From positions 1 to 15,288 of the forward strand of contig JAEZHY010000044.1 of NCBI GenBank assembly GCA_023416335.1: DNA of 15,288 nt, in the 5' to 3' direction. Positions 14,262-15,288 of the stretch are shown piece by piece (within the stretch, counting starts at the first letter, position 1; every line of letters begins with the position of its first letter). Source of the stretch: Pseudomonadota bacterium (GTDB lineage Bacteria; Desulfobacterota; Syntrophobacteria; Syntrophobacterales; Syntrophobacteraceae). The notes below the pieces were generated by a model, which saw only the letters and a list, made by a program, of their open reading frames with translations, had not been told where the DNA came from and ran no database searches. A program made the position numbers and the translations under genes.

Positions 14262-14582
14262 ATGCTTCGCACTTTCATTCAATTTTCTGCCATTCTTCTC
14301 ACGGTAATATCTTCCTACTTCTTGCTCAAGAGTAATCTCGGTTTGTCTCCGATGCAGATTGCTGAGCTTTCCACAGTTGGAGCCGGAGTCAGCCCGTGGG
14401 TAGCAAAAAGCCTTGCTGCGCAGGCTGTGGAGACTCGAATAGGGTTTCTCTTCTTGTTACTGGCCTTTGCTTTCCAAATGGACAATGCTCTATGGCCATT
14501 GAGATGGAAGGATTTGAGTGTTAGTAAATTAGGCATCTTAGCTGCTCTGACATTTTCTAGTGGGATGCTTGGGGCTGCATGA
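14262..14582 (+). CDS. Unrecognised small membrane protein
   Basis: A 106-aa hydrophobic protein with likely membrane helices at ~4-23, ~58-73 and ~88-105, and a short loop (LGLSPMQIAELSTVGAGVSPWVAKSLAAQAVETR) between the first two. No family recognised. GAAGGA 7 nt upstream supports the start. It follows the larger membrane-protein gene by 60 bp on the same strand, so a two-gene unit is likely. Its stop is again ATGA (14579-14582), overlapping a 31-codon frame. Nothing in the sequence indicates a substrate or partner beyond the neighbour. Confidence 0.65.
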   Translation: MLRTFIQFSAILLTVISSYFLLKSNLGLSPMQIAELSTVGAGVSPWVAKSLAAQAVETRIGFLFLLLAFAFQMDNALWPLRWKDLSVSKLGILAALTFSSGMLGAA

Positions 14583-14674
14583 GTGGTTTCCAAGATTTGG
14601 GAAAATCAAGTTGCAGAAAGTGCTTTGGCCATCTTGATGGGGAAATGATCAAAAAGCCCACCACCCTCCGGTAG
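14579..14674 (+). CDS. Possible 31-aa micro-ORF overlapping the previous stop
   Basis: ATG at 14579 overlaps the TGA of the upstream gene (ATGA), which could allow coupled translation. The product contains CRKCFGH and ends KKPTTLR. A similar tail (KKPTTFRQFR) ends a 14-codon frame (14198-14242) that starts in the ATGA of the upstream membrane gene. The shared DNA block could instead be part of a terminator hairpin, so coding status is uncertain. Confidence 0.25.
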   Translation: MSGFQDLGKSSCRKCFGHLDGEMIKKPTTLR

Positions 14675-14679
14675 TAGGC
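14651..14679 (-). terminator. Intrinsic terminator, minus strand
   Basis: Read on the minus strand, GCCTACTACC-GGAG-GGTGGTGGGC is a 10-bp stem with two G-T pairs and a 4-nt loop followed by TTTTT. On the plus strand those wobbles become mismatches and there is no T-run, so it favours minus-strand transcripts. No minus-strand gene is seen to its right within 600 bp; it may shield the membrane-protein genes from IS read-through. Confidence 0.6.
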
Positions 14680-14833
14680 TCATTTCTTGATCTTCAGAAA
14701 TAATTCCGAATTTGTCTAAGCCCTTGGAGTCTTTGTTTACTCTGAAGACTCATGCTTTTCTTCTACAGTGACCACCTAGTCATGGCCCGCAAACCCGCAT
14801 GGGCTCTAGGTCGATTTTTTAAATCATCAAAAA

Positions 14834-15288
14834 TGTAGTGCCACAAAACTTGCCATTTTAAGTTGATTTTCTGTTTGGTTGTCCTGTAATGTTGAAGTGT
14901 CCTAAGCAAGGAGACTTCGACATGTTTGCTCGAACAAAAAAATCCGGTAAGTACGAATACCTTCAAGTAGTCGAAAACCACCGGGAAGGCTCCAAGGTTA
15001 ACCAGCGGGTGATTGCAACCTTGGGACGACTCGATCAAATGCATGCCAAGGGAGAGGTTGAAACCCTGATCCGCTCCCTTGCCCGTTTTTCCGAGAAAGC
15101 CCTACTTATCCTTTCGGGCAGGAGCGACATCACCGCTGAATGCACTACGATAGGCCCTGCTCTGATATTCGACCGGTTGTGGAAAGATCTGGGGATTTCA
15201 AAGGTCCTTCAGGGGCTCCTTTCCGAGAGGTTCTTTTTTTTCGACGTTGAGCGGGCTCTCTTTCTAACCGTCCTTCACAGGCTGATGG
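14834..15288 (+). mobile_element. IS1634-family insertion sequence, left part
   Basis: The transposase gene at 14922 marks an insertion sequence running off the right edge. The left end is probably near TGTAGTGCCAC (14834-14844), about 90 bp before the start codon, but the terminal repeat cannot be confirmed without the right end. A sequence change near 14830 (T/A-rich tract before TGTAGTG) fits a junction. Confidence 0.55.
14922..15288 (+). CDS. IS1634-family transposase, N-terminal part (cut by window edge)
   Basis: An open frame of 122 codons with no stop before the edge. The start is supported by AAGGAG (14908-14913). The N-terminus, FARTKKSGKYEYLQVVENHREG then KVNQRVIATLGRLDQ and a helix ending SLARFSEKALLIL, is the characteristic opening of IS1634-type DDE transposases (IS4-like group). 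The catalytic DDE residues lie beyond the window, so integrity cannot be judged. Confidence 0.88.
   Translation, partial: MFARTKKSGKYEYLQVVENHREGSKVNQRVIATLGRLDQMHAKGEVETLIRSLARFSEKALLILSGRSDITAECTTIGPALIFDRLWKDLGISKVLQGLLSERFFFFDVERALFLTVLHRLM

Noticed and set aside
14763..15044. 93-codon minus-strand frame
   Set aside because: Antisense to the IS1634 transposase start and across the likely IS left end.

Overview
The window looks like a piece of chromosome from an anaerobic, GC-rich (by eye high-50s %) bacterium, most likely a deltaproteobacterium of the Syntrophobacter/Desulfobacterota type. This is inferred from gene content (a glutaconate-type CoA-transferase pair beside an aryl/acyl-CoA ligase, a hemerythrin-like protein, a COG1067-type Lon-like protease) and from intergenic spaces full of small palindromic repeats. 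No rRNA or other strong taxonomic marker is present, so the assignment is tentative.

Layout: (1) 1-850: short tandem repeats, then a secreted CAP/SCP-domain protein. (2) 1051-4941, plus strand: the two subunits of a family-I CoA-transferase, a spacer with two strong hairpins, and an AMP-forming acyl/aryl-CoA synthetase. Together they look like a module for activating carboxylic acids and moving CoA between them. (3) 4942-7215: mostly non-coding and packed with palindromic repeats, holding one minus-strand hemerythrin-like gene. (4) 7046-10849: three imperfect ~57-bp repeats, a small minus-strand CxxC protein, a short ORF that may be frameshifted, and a large Lon-like protease whose Ser-Lys protease site is intact but whose Walker A and B motifs are degraded. 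(5) 10850-11686: another gene-free, repeat-rich stretch, two of whose repeats also occur around 5.2-6.2 kb. (6) 11687-12140: tRNA-Leu(CAA) on minus and tRNA-Ala(GGC) on plus, each with a recognisable promoter and terminator. (7) 12183-14680: directly downstream of tRNA-Ala, a small serine recombinase, then AT-rich genes for two unrecognised membrane proteins with possible ATGA-overlapping micro-ORFs. This looks like an integrated accessory island. (8) 14922 to the window end: the 5' part of an IS1634-family transposase.

The best candidates for something undescribed are the tRNA-adjacent two-membrane-protein cassette, the Lon-like protease with a degraded ATPase site, and the intergenic repeat families shared between distant spacers. 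I do not see a complete known defence system, a CRISPR array, or a biosynthetic cluster.
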